From Beijerinckiaceae bacterium (GTDB lineage Bacteria > Pseudomonadota > Alphaproteobacteria > Rhizobiales > Beijerinckiaceae), in assembly GCA_009773635.1 (NCBI GenBank), contig WSYC01000015.1:1-64000 (forward strand): a stretch of DNA of 64,000 bases. Reading direction: 5' to 3'. The notes below the pieces were generated by a model. That model did no database searches, was not told the origin of the DNA, and was given only the letters and a program-made list of their open reading frames with translations. The position numbers were made by a program, and so were the translations under genes. Of the stretch, positions 20,482 through 31,129 are shown one piece after another (the first letter of the stretch is position 1; each line of letters opens with the position of its first letter).

Positions 20482-21540
20482 ATGGATGGCAAGCTTATGG
20501 ACCGCAAGCTCAATGTCGTGCGCTTCGTCAGCGTCGACAGCATGATGAAGCTGGTGCTTCAGATCGGCGTCGAGCAGGTGCTGGCCGATCTCGCCGCCCG
20601 GATCGAGGCCGATTTCCGGCGCTGGCCGTGCTTCGACAAGACCGCACGCGTCGCCTCGCATAGCCCTGACGGGGTCATCGAGTTGATGCCGACGAGTGAT
20701 GGCGGGCAATACGCGTTCAAATACGTCAACGGACACCCGAAGAACACGCGCGATGGCCGCCAGACCGTCACCGCCTTCGGGGTGCTTGCGGATGTCGAGA
20801 CCGGCTATCCCTTGCTCCTGACCGAAATGACGATCCTGACTGCGCTGCGCACCGCCGCCACCTCCGCGATGGCCGCGCGGCATCTCGCACCGGCGGGGGC
20901 CGATACCATGGCGCTGATCGGCAATGGCGCGCAGTCCGAATTCCAGGCGCTTGCCTTCAAGGCCCTGCTCGGGGTCCGCAAGCTCCGGCTTTTTGACATC
21001 GATGCTAGCGCCAGCGCGCGATGCGCCCGCAATCTCCAGCGCTACGGCTTCGAGATCGAGATATGCCCTTCCGCCGAAGCTGCCGTGATGGGGGCCGAGA
21101 TCATCACCACCGTCACCGCCGACAAGGCGAATGCGACAATCCTGACCGACAACATGGTCGGCGCGGGCGTGCATATCAACGCTGTCGGCGGGGATTGTCC
21201 CGGCAAGACCGAGCTGCACGCCGATATCCTCCGCCGCGCCGGGATCTTTGTCGAATACCCGCCGCAGACCCGGATCGAGGGCGAGATCCAGCAGCTCGCA
21301 GCAGACCATCCGGTCACCGAGCTCTGGCAGGTTGTCGCGGGTCACGCGGTGGGCCGGTGCGATCCGCGTCAGATCACGCTGTTCGACTCCGTCGGGTTTG
21401 CGATCGAGGATTTCTCGGCGCTCAGCTGGCTCGCGGGTGAGTTGGACCGCAGCGGGATGTTTGCCGAACTTGATCTGCTGGCCGACCCGGATGATCCGCG
21501 CGATCTCTTCGGCATGCTGCTGCGCGCGGAAGCCGCCTGA
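20482..21540 (+). CDS. ocd: Ornithine cyclodeaminase
   Basis: FVSVDSMMKLVLQIG..., LTEMTILTALRTAATSAMAARHLAP, NAVGGDCPGKTELHADIL. Confidence 0.94.
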   Translation: MDGKLMDRKLNVVRFVSVDSMMKLVLQIGVEQVLADLAARIEADFRRWPCFDKTARVASHSPDGVIELMPTSDGGQYAFKYVNGHPKNTRDGRQTVTAFGVLADVETGYPLLLTEMTILTALRTAATSAMAARHLAPAGADTMALIGNGAQSEFQALAFKALLGVRKLRLFDIDASASARCARNLQRYGFEIEICPSAEAAVMGAEIITTVTADKANATILTDNMVGAGVHINAVGGDCPGKTELHADILRRAGIFVEYPPQTRIEGEIQQLAADHPVTELWQVVAGHAVGRCDPRQITLFDSVGFAIEDFSALSWLAGELDRSGMFAELDLLADPDDPRDLFGMLLRAEAA

Positions 21541-21545
21541 GCGCT

Positions 21546-21920
21546 TCACCGGCCTCTGGTCGGCTGCGCCACAAGATAGGCCGAGATCGTGTCTGTCAGG
21601 CGCGCGGCCTTCTCGACATTCGCGCCGTTCGAGATCATGAACGCCGTCACCGGCGCCTCGATCACCAGCGGTGCCGCGGCGTTGCTCGACGGCAGGACCG
21701 GGTGGGCCGGCTGCGCGATGATCAGCTCATGCGCCATGGGGGCGAGCGGCAGCGTCAATCCCTCGACAGGAGCCGTCACCTGCCGGGTCGCAGCGTCGAA
21801 TGACGGGGAAACGCTGGGGGTCGTGGCACCGGCACGCTGCGCCGCGATCAAAAAGGCAATGGCAAAATCAGGCTCGATGCCGGATGCGAGGGCAGTATGA
21901 AGTGGTGGCGGGAATGACAA
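21546..21920 (-). CDS. Hypothetical protein
   Basis: 124-aa ORF convergent with ocd; no recognised family. Confidence 0.35.
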   Translation of the reverse strand: MSFPPPLHTALASGIEPDFAIAFLIAAQRAGATTPSVSPSFDAATRQVTAPVEGLTLPLAPMAHELIIAQPAHPVLPSSNAAAPLVIEAPVTAFMISNGANVEKAARLTDTISAYLVAQPTRGR

Positions 21921-22041
21921 AAGGCAGCCATTGTGCCTTGTGCCCGTCAGTCACAATTGAACACAGGCCAGCGCGCGCCAGTTTGATCATCGCGCATTCC
22001 ATGATATATATTTTTGATGATACCAATTGGAGGCTATCGTC

Positions 22042-22311
22042 ATGGCGACGGCGCGCAAGGAACCGACCGGCAAGGTCTTCATGCATGGTCGCTCTCAGGC
22101 CGTACGGCTCCCCAAGGAGTTCCGGCTGCCAGGAACGGAAGTGAAAATCAGGCGCCTCGGGCACAAGCTTGTTCTTGAACCCATCGAACCGCCCGCCTTC
22201 GATGTGAAGGCATGGCGGACGAAGCTGCGCGCCTTGGGAGCCGCCGACTTTCTCCCCGAAGGTCGTCCTGAACAGCCGACAATGCCAGACGATGGCCTCT
22301 CCTTCGAGTAG
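22042..22311 (+). CDS. vapB: VapB-type antitoxin (AbrB/SpoVT-like)
   Basis: GKVFMHGRSQAVRLPKEFRLPGTEVKIRRLGHKLVLEP, typical VapB N-terminus; followed by PIN gene. Confidence 0.9.
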   Translation: MATARKEPTGKVFMHGRSQAVRLPKEFRLPGTEVKIRRLGHKLVLEPIEPPAFDVKAWRTKLRALGAADFLPEGRPEQPTMPDDGLSFE

Positions 22312-22320
22312 GGTCAGCCG

Positions 22321-22728
22321 ATGTTTCTTCTCGACACCAACGCCATCATCGCCGTTTTGACCGAGCGGGTTCCGGCCATCGCGCAGCGGCTCGACGCTGA
22401 AGTCGCGCGAGGCTCGACCATCCTTCTCTCGACCGTCGTGCTTCACGAGTTGCGTTATGGCGTCGCGAAAAGCGTCAAGCGCGCTCAGAGCGAGGCGCTC
22501 CTGCAAAGTTTTCTCGAATTACCGATTGAAATCGCGGCCTTTGAAGTTGAAGACGCCGATCATGCTGGCGACATCCGCGCCCATCTCGCCAGCCAAGGCA
22601 CACCCGCCGGCCCCTATGATGTGCTTGTCGCTGCCCAAGCCCGCAGCCGTGGCGCAGTCCTCATCTCAGCCAATCGCCGTGAATTTGATCGCGTGCCGGG
22701 GCTGATCGTGGCGGATTGGGGAGTGTAG
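22321..22728 (+). CDS. vapC: VapC-type PIN-domain ribonuclease toxin
   Basis: MFLLDTNAIIAVL..., HELRYGVAKS, AGPYDVLVAAQARSRGAVLISANRREFDRVPGL. Confidence 0.94.
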   Translation: MFLLDTNAIIAVLTERVPAIAQRLDAEVARGSTILLSTVVLHELRYGVAKSVKRAQSEALLQSFLELPIEIAAFEVEDADHAGDIRAHLASQGTPAGPYDVLVAAQARSRGAVLISANRREFDRVPGLIVADWGV

Positions 22729-23007
22729 CGCAACGGCCCTCCTAATGAGCAATAGTGCGTTTTTCTGCATCTGCACTATCGTGAATGGCTGAAATGGGGC
22801 CGGAAGCGGTCTGTCTGGTTCTGAGCTCTTGATGTGGAAGAGCCGACATTCTCGGGCTATGCTCTGGCAAGCCAAAGAAAAACAGACGCCTCTGGCATGG
22901 TTGATTGCGCCGGTTGAGGCGGATCATTGCCAAAAATGCTGCTTCTGTCCTTCTCCCAGCCGGCCTTGATATTCGAGACGCAAGCCAAGGCCGACTGGAG
23001 ATGCCGC

Positions 23008-23391
23008 ATGGCTCATGACACAATCGCAAGCTCTGCCCCGATCGGGAGAATCCGCGCCATCATTCGGACGGTCGATCTCGACTGCGAATGCCGTGACAAG
23101 CTGGACCTGGCGCTGGATCGCTTCGAACTGCTCGAACGGCGACGACATCTGCGAACCCTCATTCAGGATGCGCGGCATCAGGCGGAGCAGATTGCCTCCA
23201 TGCTCGACCTCCTGCGGGAGCTCGATGAAATTCGTGCCGACGAGAGCGATGGTTCGGTCTTCGAGGAGCTCGCGCTCCTCTTCGATGCGATCGCCGTCGC
23301 GGCGGCAACCGGAGCGCGGGACATGCGTCATTTTCGCACGTTGCACGCTGGTTTACCCGCCCCGGAAACACCGGATGGGACAGTCCCCTGA
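23008..23391 (+). CDS. Hypothetical protein
   Basis: Helical, charged ORF (MAHDTIASSAPIGRIRAIIRTVDLDCE...) convergent with ubiV; no clear family. Confidence 0.4.
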   Translation: MAHDTIASSAPIGRIRAIIRTVDLDCECRDKLDLALDRFELLERRRHLRTLIQDARHQAEQIASMLDLLRELDEIRADESDGSVFEELALLFDAIAVAAATGARDMRHFRTLHAGLPAPETPDGTVP

Positions 23392-23401
23392 CCGGCAGCT
23401 T

Positions 23402-24289
23402 CTATTCTGCGCCGGTCGCGCCGAACATGAAGCCGCGGGAGAAGGGCATCGGCGGGCCCAGCGCAGCAAGCTCGACATCCACGCCGGTGCCATCTGTCCT
23501 GCCTTCCAGAACCGAGCGAAACACCTTGGTCACCCTGACGAAATCACCGGAGTGCGGCGAAAGCCGCAATGAACTCACACCTGCACCGGCAAGCGAAGCA
23601 ATGTCGCCGGCAAGATTGACGCAATTGAAGGAGAGCGTCTGAACGCCGTTGACCGTCAGAAACGCCTGCCTGTCAAGCGTGTCGACTGTCAGCCCGTCCG
23701 GATCGCGGTCGCAGACGAACTGGCAGGAATCCTTGGCCAGACCATGCACCCGCGCGTGATAACAGCGCCCCGAGATCGCCAGCGGCACCCGTCCGAAGGC
23801 CCAGACCTCGCAGCCGACATTTTCCGCACGCGCCGCCTCGGCCAGTCCCGCGACCGAGGCGAAGGGAAGTTCGGGCGGCAGGCAGATCGAGCGTGCCCCC
23901 TTGTTCGCGAGAAAACGCAGCGTGCCCTCGTTGTAGACATTGACGAGCGGGCCGATCGAGAAAGGCCGGGTTTTGCCCGCCCAACGCATCAGCGTCAGAT
24001 CATTGATCTCGACTTCCGGCGCATCATCCTCGAACAGCGCGGCGGCGGCGCGGCGTTCGCGCGGCAGGGTGACGAGTGCCAGCGATGTCAACACGACTTG
24101 CTTGCCGCCCCGCTCCAGCCGCTCGATCGCATCGGGGATGCGGTCCGCGTAGAACGGTAGCCGTTTCGAGCACACGAGTTCGCCGAGCACCACCCGGTCG
24201 ACGGGTGCTTCATCCGCGATGCGCGCGTAGAAATCCGCCCATTGCTGTGCCGGCCAGTTGAACTGAAGCGGGCCGATTGTCAGGTCCAT
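23402..24289 (-). CDS. ubiV: O2-independent ubiquinone biosynthesis protein UbiV (U32 peptidase-like)
   Basis: MDLTIGPLQFNWPAQQWADFYARIADEAPVDRVVLGELVCSKR; U32-like; adjacent to UbiU. Confidence 0.92.
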   Translation of the reverse strand: MDLTIGPLQFNWPAQQWADFYARIADEAPVDRVVLGELVCSKRLPFYADRIPDAIERLERGGKQVVLTSLALVTLPRERRAAAALFEDDAPEVEINDLTLMRWAGKTRPFSIGPLVNVYNEGTLRFLANKGARSICLPPELPFASVAGLAEAARAENVGCEVWAFGRVPLAISGRCYHARVHGLAKDSCQFVCDRDPDGLTVDTLDRQAFLTVNGVQTLSFNCVNLAGDIASLAGAGVSSLRLSPHSGDFVRVTKVFRSVLEGRTDGTGVDVELAALGPPMPFSRGFMFGATGAE

Positions 24290-24317
24290 AGCGAATTTCC
24301 TCAGTTCCGGTGCTGTC

Positions 24318-25316
24318 TCACCGCCAGGTTTTGCGATAGGCACCGGCGGTGGATTGCTGCCCCTCGGTCAGGCGCGAGAGTTCGCTCGCGGGGATCGGCA
24401 GGCCGGCGGCCTGCGCCTCGGTCGCGCGGCGGAACGCGCGGACAACCGCCTCGACATAGGCTTTTGAACGCTGGCGACCCTCGATCTTGAGCGCCCGCAC
24501 GCCGGCCTTCGCCAGTTGCGGGATCAGCGCGACGGCATCGAGGCTGACCGGATCCTCGAAGACGTGGCCGCGATAGTCACCCGCGGCGAAGCAGCCCTTG
24601 CACAGGGTGGGGTAAGGCGCAGCCGCCGCCTTTTCGACCCGGTGGATCGTGAATCCGCCAAGCCGCGAGACGAGATCACCGCCCTCCTCGCGGTATTCGA
24701 CGTGGCTGGCCGGTGAGCAGACCCCGTTCATGTTCGGCGATTTTCCGGTGGCGTAGGAGGAGAGCGAACAGCGCCCCTCCGCCATCACGCAGAGCCCGCC
24801 GAAGATGAAGACCTCGGTTTCCACATCGATATCGCGGTTGATCGCCGCGATCTCCTGCACCGTCAGGATGCGCGGCAGCACCACGCGCTTCACGCCGAAA
24901 GCCTCGGCGTAGAAGTTGATCGCGTCGGCATTGGCGGCGGCGGCCTGAACCGAGAGGTGGAGTCGCCGGTCCGGGTGTTTTTCCGCCGCATGGGCGAGCA
25001 GGCCGAGATCGGCGAGGATCACCGCATGCGCACTGGCGGCAAATGCGTCGTCCACCGCCCTGTGCCAGAGGGCCTCCGAACCGGCGCGGGGAAAGGTGTT
25101 GATTGCGACCAGCACCTTCGCGCCGCGCGCTTTCGCGTAGGCGATGCCCTCGGCCATCTCGGCGCGCGAGAAATTGAGACCGGGAAAGTTGCGGGCATTG
25201 GTCTCGTCGTTGAAACCGCAGTAGATGGTATCCGCCCCCGCATCCACCGCGCCGCGCAGCGAAGCCGGCGTGCCTGCCGGGCAGACGAGTTCCAGCCGCT
25301 CCTGCCGGATTGGCAT
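24318..25316 (-). CDS. ubiU: O2-independent ubiquinone biosynthesis protein UbiU (U32 peptidase-like)
   Basis: ELVCPAGTPASLRGAVDAGADTIYCGFND.., FGGLCVMAEGRCSLSSYATGKSPNMNGVCSPAS; start placed at the internal MPIRQERLELVCPAG. Confidence 0.93.
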   Translation of the reverse strand: MPIRQERLELVCPAGTPASLRGAVDAGADTIYCGFNDETNARNFPGLNFSRAEMAEGIAYAKARGAKVLVAINTFPRAGSEALWHRAVDDAFAASAHAVILADLGLLAHAAEKHPDRRLHLSVQAAAANADAINFYAEAFGVKRVVLPRILTVQEIAAINRDIDVETEVFIFGGLCVMAEGRCSLSSYATGKSPNMNGVCSPASHVEYREEGGDLVSRLGGFTIHRVEKAAAAPYPTLCKGCFAAGDYRGHVFEDPVSLDAVALIPQLAKAGVRALKIEGRQRSKAYVEAVVRAFRRATEAQAAGLPIPASELSRLTEGQQSTAGAYRKTWR

Positions 25317-25324
25317 ACCCGGCA

Positions 25325-25882
25325 TCATCCGTTGGCCTGCCGGGTGGTGTTCCGGGCAAGGCTGACACCGCTGGCCCTTTCAGCAAAAGGCAGCAGGAGC
25401 CAGAACGGCTTCTCCGCCAGCGCACGCAGCACGCCGAGCATCGCCAGGACCTCTTCCGAAAGATCGATCTCGGCGTCATCAATCGCGTTACGTAACGCAA
25501 GAATGGCCTCCGTGTTGCCCTCAATCGTGAGATCACGCGAGAAGAACAGCGCGTCGCCGTCATAGGTGCCGTGAACAAGGCCGATCAGCGCCGCAAGCGG
25601 CCCGGCGATACGGGCATCCCAACCGGCGGAACGGTCCCGGCGGACAAGTTCGACCCGCTTTCCCGCGCGGGCCGGAACGAGAAGAAGCGCGAACGGCAGA
25701 TCAACGGGATCAATCAGGAACGTGGTCGCGGCATGGGCACCGAGCCGCGCGAAGAGCGAGGGGTGACGGTCGACCGCGCCCTCCGCCAGCCGCCTGATCG
25801 CATGGTCGAGAACCGGCAACGGCAGCCCGCGCAGCAGATCGACCGCGAAGAGGGGAAGCCGGGGGATCGGGGCATCGTTCAT
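25325..25882 (-). CDS. ubiT: SCP2-domain protein UbiT
   Basis: SCP2-like ORF in the ubiT-ubiU-ubiV order; FSRDLTIEGNTEAILALRNAIDDAEI motif. Confidence 0.88.
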   Translation of the reverse strand: MNDAPIPRLPLFAVDLLRGLPLPVLDHAIRRLAEGAVDRHPSLFARLGAHAATTFLIDPVDLPFALLLVPARAGKRVELVRRDRSAGWDARIAGPLAALIGLVHGTYDGDALFFSRDLTIEGNTEAILALRNAIDDAEIDLSEEVLAMLGVLRALAEKPFWLLLPFAERASGVSLARNTTRQANG

Positions 25883-26004
25883 AGGTGCCTCATAGGCCCT
25901 CTGATCGCTGACCTCCTTGCGCTATCTCAAAGCACAAAACGTCGGAGCGGCGCAGGCAGGTGCAAACCGCATGACGCGGCCGTTCATGGGAAAGCGCCGG
26001 CTTG

Positions 26005-27519
26005 ATGCGGGATATTCCGAAATTCCGGACCCTCAGGGATTTCCTCCGGCACCTCGAAGGCGAGGGTGACTTCGCGCGGGTCGCAACGCCGGCCAGCCTC
26101 GTGCATGAGATGACGGAGATCCATCGCCGCGTTCTAAAGGCGGGCGGTCCGGCGCTCGAATTCTCGGCGGCGCATGGCCCGCGTGGCCGGGCCGAGATGC
26201 CGGTGATCACCAATCTTTTCGGCACCGAGGCGCGCGTCGCGGCCGGCCTCGGCGTCAAGCGCGAGCGGGTCGGGGAATTGGGCGAAATCCTCGCCGCCTT
26301 GCGCGAACCAGCGCCGGTGGATGGCTTTCGGGATGCGCTGTCGCGCTGGCCGATGGTGCGTGCCGCGCTGGCGACCCGCCCGAATATCGTCTCCGCGCCG
26401 CATTGCCAGGCCGAACGGCGGCTCGGGGCGGATGTCGATCTCGGGCGATTGCCCGTCCAGACCTGCTGGCCGGACGAACCCGCACCGCTGATCACCTGGC
26501 CGCTCGTCATCACCCGCCCGCCCGACGCGGGCATGGAGGAAACCGGCTGCTACAACACGGGCATCTACCGGATGCAGGTTCTCGGGAAAGACAAGGCGAT
26601 CCTGCGCTGGCTCGCGCACCGCGGCGGCGCAAAGCACCACCGGAACTGGGCACAGCGCGGCGAGAACATGCCGGTCGCCGTTGCCATCGGTGCCGATCCG
26701 GCAACGATCCTCTCCGCCGCGCTGCCGTTGCCGGAAACGGTTTCGGAATTGCGCTTCTCCGGCGTGCTGCGCGGCGAGCGGCCACGGCTCGCGCCCGCGC
26801 TTACAGTGCCGCTGATGGTGCCGGCCGATGCGGAGATCATCCTTGAAGGCTGGGTGTCGCCGGACGAGACCGCACCGGAGGGGCCTTACGGCGACCATAC
26901 CGGCTATTACAATGCGGTGGAGCCCTTCCCGCTGATGCAGGTCACCGCGATCACGCTTGCGGCTGATCCGCTCTATCTCTCCACCTTCACCGGCCGGCCG
27001 CCGGATGAACCCTCGGTGATCGGGGCGGTGTTCAACGATCTCGCGCTGCCGATGATCCGCCGGCAGATCCCCGAAATCCGCGATCTCTGGCTGCCGCCGG
27101 AAGCCTGTTCCTACCGCATGGCGATCATCGCGATCGACAAGCGCTACCCCGGTCAGGCGCGCCGGGTGATGATGGCGCTCTGGGGCCTCTTGCCGCAGTT
27201 CAGCTACACGAAAACGATCATCGTCGTCGATGACGACATCGATGTGCGCGACTGGAAGGATGTCGCCTGGGCGCTCGCGACGCGGATGGACCCCTCGCGC
27301 GACCTGATGCAGATCGACCGCACGCCGATCGATTATCTCGATTTTGCTTCGCCGGAGCCGGGCCTCGGTGGCAAGCTCGGCATCGATGCCACCAACAAGA
27401 TCGGCGCGGAAACATCCCGCGAATGGGGCCGCGTACTCGCCATGTCGGACGCAGTAAAAGCGGATGTGGATCGCCTCTGGCCCGCTGTTCTCAACGAGAT
27501 CGGGGGCATGCGACCATGA
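26005..27519 (+). CDS. ubiD: UbiD family (hydroxy-polyprenylbenzoate) decarboxylase
   Basis: LRDFLRHLEGEGDFARVATP, EGPYGDHTGYYN, ETGCYNTGIYRMQVLG, prFMN-enzyme motifs. Confidence 0.94.
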   Translation: MRDIPKFRTLRDFLRHLEGEGDFARVATPASLVHEMTEIHRRVLKAGGPALEFSAAHGPRGRAEMPVITNLFGTEARVAAGLGVKRERVGELGEILAALREPAPVDGFRDALSRWPMVRAALATRPNIVSAPHCQAERRLGADVDLGRLPVQTCWPDEPAPLITWPLVITRPPDAGMEETGCYNTGIYRMQVLGKDKAILRWLAHRGGAKHHRNWAQRGENMPVAVAIGADPATILSAALPLPETVSELRFSGVLRGERPRLAPALTVPLMVPADAEIILEGWVSPDETAPEGPYGDHTGYYNAVEPFPLMQVTAITLAADPLYLSTFTGRPPDEPSVIGAVFNDLALPMIRRQIPEIRDLWLPPEACSYRMAIIAIDKRYPGQARRVMMALWGLLPQFSYTKTIIVVDDDIDVRDWKDVAWALATRMDPSRDLMQIDRTPIDYLDFASPEPGLGGKLGIDATNKIGAETSREWGRVLAMSDAVKADVDRLWPAVLNEIGGMRP

Positions 27520-28097
27520 AGGCAGGGAACGCGAAACCCCGGATCATTGTCGGCATCAGCGGGGCCTCCGGCGCGGCCATCGGCTGCGCGGTGGTGGCAC
27601 GCCTCGCCGAACTTGGTTCGGAAACACACCTCGTGGTCTCGGAAGCTGCGCGACGGACGCTGGCCGAAGAGGTCGGGCCGGATGCTTTTGCAACCCTCGT
27701 AACGCAGGTGGAGGAAGTGCACGACAACCGGAATATCGGCGCAAGCATCGCCTCCGGGTCGTTTCCGGTGGCCGGGATGATCGTGGCGCCGTGTTCGATG
27801 CGCTCGCTCGCCGCCATTACGCATTCGCTGTCGGATAACCTGCTGGTGCGCGCGGCGGACGTGCGCCTCAAAGAGCGCCAGCCGCTGGTGCTGGTCGCGC
27901 GCGAGGCGCCGCTGCATCTTGGCCATCTGCGCGCGATGACGGCGGTGACCGAAATGGGCGCCATCGTCATGCCGCCGGTGCCGGCCTTCTATCTCAAGCC
28001 TGAAAGCCTTGATGCCGTCATCGACCAGATCGCCTGCCGCGCGATCGATCTCACGCGCGTTTTCGAACCCGTCTCGCGCGCGTGGAACCCGGCCTGA
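27516..28097 (+). CDS. ubiX: Flavin prenyltransferase UbiX
   Basis: IIVGISGASGAAIGCAVVARL, ASIASGSFPVAGMIVAPCSMRSLAAI; overlaps ubiD stop. Confidence 0.95.
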   Translation: MKAGNAKPRIIVGISGASGAAIGCAVVARLAELGSETHLVVSEAARRTLAEEVGPDAFATLVTQVEEVHDNRNIGASIASGSFPVAGMIVAPCSMRSLAAITHSLSDNLLVRAADVRLKERQPLVLVAREAPLHLGHLRAMTAVTEMGAIVMPPVPAFYLKPESLDAVIDQIACRAIDLTRVFEPVSRAWNPA

Positions 28098-28190
28098 ACC
28101 TCATCACATCGGGTAGGTTTGATCTGGCGCACTTGCCGGAACGCCAAATTTGCGCTGATATTTGCGCGAGGCTTCACAAGAAAGCCCGTA

Positions 28191-28238
28191 AGCATCCGCC
28201 CGCCAAGTGGATACCGGTTGGCGGAGAAAGCGGATGCT
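28191..28238. repeat. Rhizobiales-type palindromic repeat/hairpin
   Basis: AGCATCCGC-CCGCCAA-GTGGATACCGG-TTGGCGG-AGAAA-GCGGATGCT two-segment stem. Confidence 0.75.
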
Positions 28239-28303
28239 GAAAATAATAAGATGAGAGCGGCAGCCGATCCTGTCAGGTCGACGGATGCTCCAAGGGAAAC
28301 GCG

Positions 28304-29269
28304 ATGGGTGCCGGGTTCGTCTCAGAACACGCGGGCAGGATCACGGCGGCAATCACCTCCGGGAAATCCGCACGCTCGCCGCTGATTGCCTCCTGGGAGC
28401 GCAGCGCCCGCCTGCATCGGCTGGACCCGGCAACGGCCTCCACGCCGGGGCGCATCTCCGACATCGAACTCGCGCAGGCCCGGCAGGCGATAGAACCCTT
28501 GCTTTTTGCCGCGCAGCCAAGCCTCGACAGGTTGTTTCAGGCTGTCGGCGGTGTCGGTTGCTCGGTGCTGCTCGCGGATCGCAACGGCGTTCCCGTCGAC
28601 CGGCGCGGCGCGAGGTCCGATGATGCGACCTTCGAGCAATGGGGGCTGTGGACCGGAACGGTCTGGAGCGAGGAACACGAGGGGACGAACGGCATCGGCA
28701 CCTGCCTCACCGAGAGCCGTGCGCTGACCATCCACCGCGACCAGCATTTTCACGCCCGGAATTCGGCCCTGAGCTGCACCACGGCGCCGATCTATGACGA
28801 GCATGGCGAACTTGCCGCCGCCCTTGATGTTTCATCCTGCCGTGCCGATCTGACCGAGGGGTTCGTGCATCTTATCGCGATGGCGGTGGCCGATGCTGCC
28901 CGCAAGATCGAGGCCGAGCATTTCGCGCAGGCTTTTGCGAATGCACGGATTGTTCTCGCTGCCGGGACTGAAAAGGGCGGAAGCGCCCTGCTGGCCGTCG
29001 ACCGCGATGATCTTGTCATTGGCGCGACCCGCGCGGCCCGGCTGGCGCTGGGGATCACCAACGCCACGCTGACGCGGCGTGTCCCCGCGATCGATGTGAT
29101 GACGCAAACGGGTGGTGGTCCCGAGACACTGGATCAGGCCGAACGCTCGGTCGTCCAGCGCGCGTTGGCACGCGCTTCCGGCAATGTCACGCAAGCCGCG
29201 CGCAGCCTCGGCATCTCGCGCGCGACCCTGCATCGCATGCTCAACCGGCTCGGATTGCGCTGCAATTGA
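28304..29269 (+). CDS. GAF-Fis HTH transcriptional regulator (AcoR-like, no AAA+ domain)
   Basis: TVWSEEHEGTNGIGTCL GAF segment and C-terminal Fis helix NVTQAARSLGISRATLHRML; too short for AAA+. Confidence 0.85.
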   Translation: MGAGFVSEHAGRITAAITSGKSARSPLIASWERSARLHRLDPATASTPGRISDIELAQARQAIEPLLFAAQPSLDRLFQAVGGVGCSVLLADRNGVPVDRRGARSDDATFEQWGLWTGTVWSEEHEGTNGIGTCLTESRALTIHRDQHFHARNSALSCTTAPIYDEHGELAAALDVSSCRADLTEGFVHLIAMAVADAARKIEAEHFAQAFANARIVLAAGTEKGGSALLAVDRDDLVIGATRAARLALGITNATLTRRVPAIDVMTQTGGGPETLDQAERSVVQRALARASGNVTQAARSLGISRATLHRMLNRLGLRCN

Positions 29270-29296
29270 GGGCCATTGCCCATAATCCCACCCGGA

Positions 29297-29318
29297 ACTG
29301 TCGCAGGGTTGCGACAGT
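29297..29318. promoter_or_regulatory. Upstream activator site ACTGTCGCA-GGGT-TGCGACAGT
   Basis: Perfect 9-bp-arm palindrome ~104 bp upstream of the aldehyde dehydrogenase ATG, resembling TGTCGCA-N4-TGCGACA sites. Confidence 0.8.
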
Positions 29319-29421
29319 CGGCCGCGCCCGGATCGCCCACCCCTCTGCCGTCGAAATCCATTCACGTCGATAGATCTTCCCGAACGCCGCATTCCGATGG
29401 CGTTGCTCAGGGAGAGAAGCC

Positions 29422-30939
<1,518 letters not shown>

Positions 30940-31129
30940 GCGCCGGGTGCTGAAATATCGGGGGGCGGCGCATGGAGCGTCGCCTCTTCTTTCGGAGACA
31001 GTGTGACTGAGTTGACGGTGAATTTGATATCCCGCAAGGCCGTGAAAGCGGGTGCGCGATAGTCAGACCTGAGACGTCAATTCTAGAATTGCTCCCGATG
31101 GGGCGACAACGCTCACGGTATCAGTGATC

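Noticed and set aside
19456-21549. 697-aa antisense ORF across arginase and ornithine cyclodeaminase
   Set aside because: Spans two well-supported genes on the other strand and has shadow-ORF composition.
31024-31037. FNR-like box TTGATATCCCGCAA upstream of nnrS
   Set aside because: Only 8/10 consensus positions match; plausible given NnrS regulation but too weak to list as a site.
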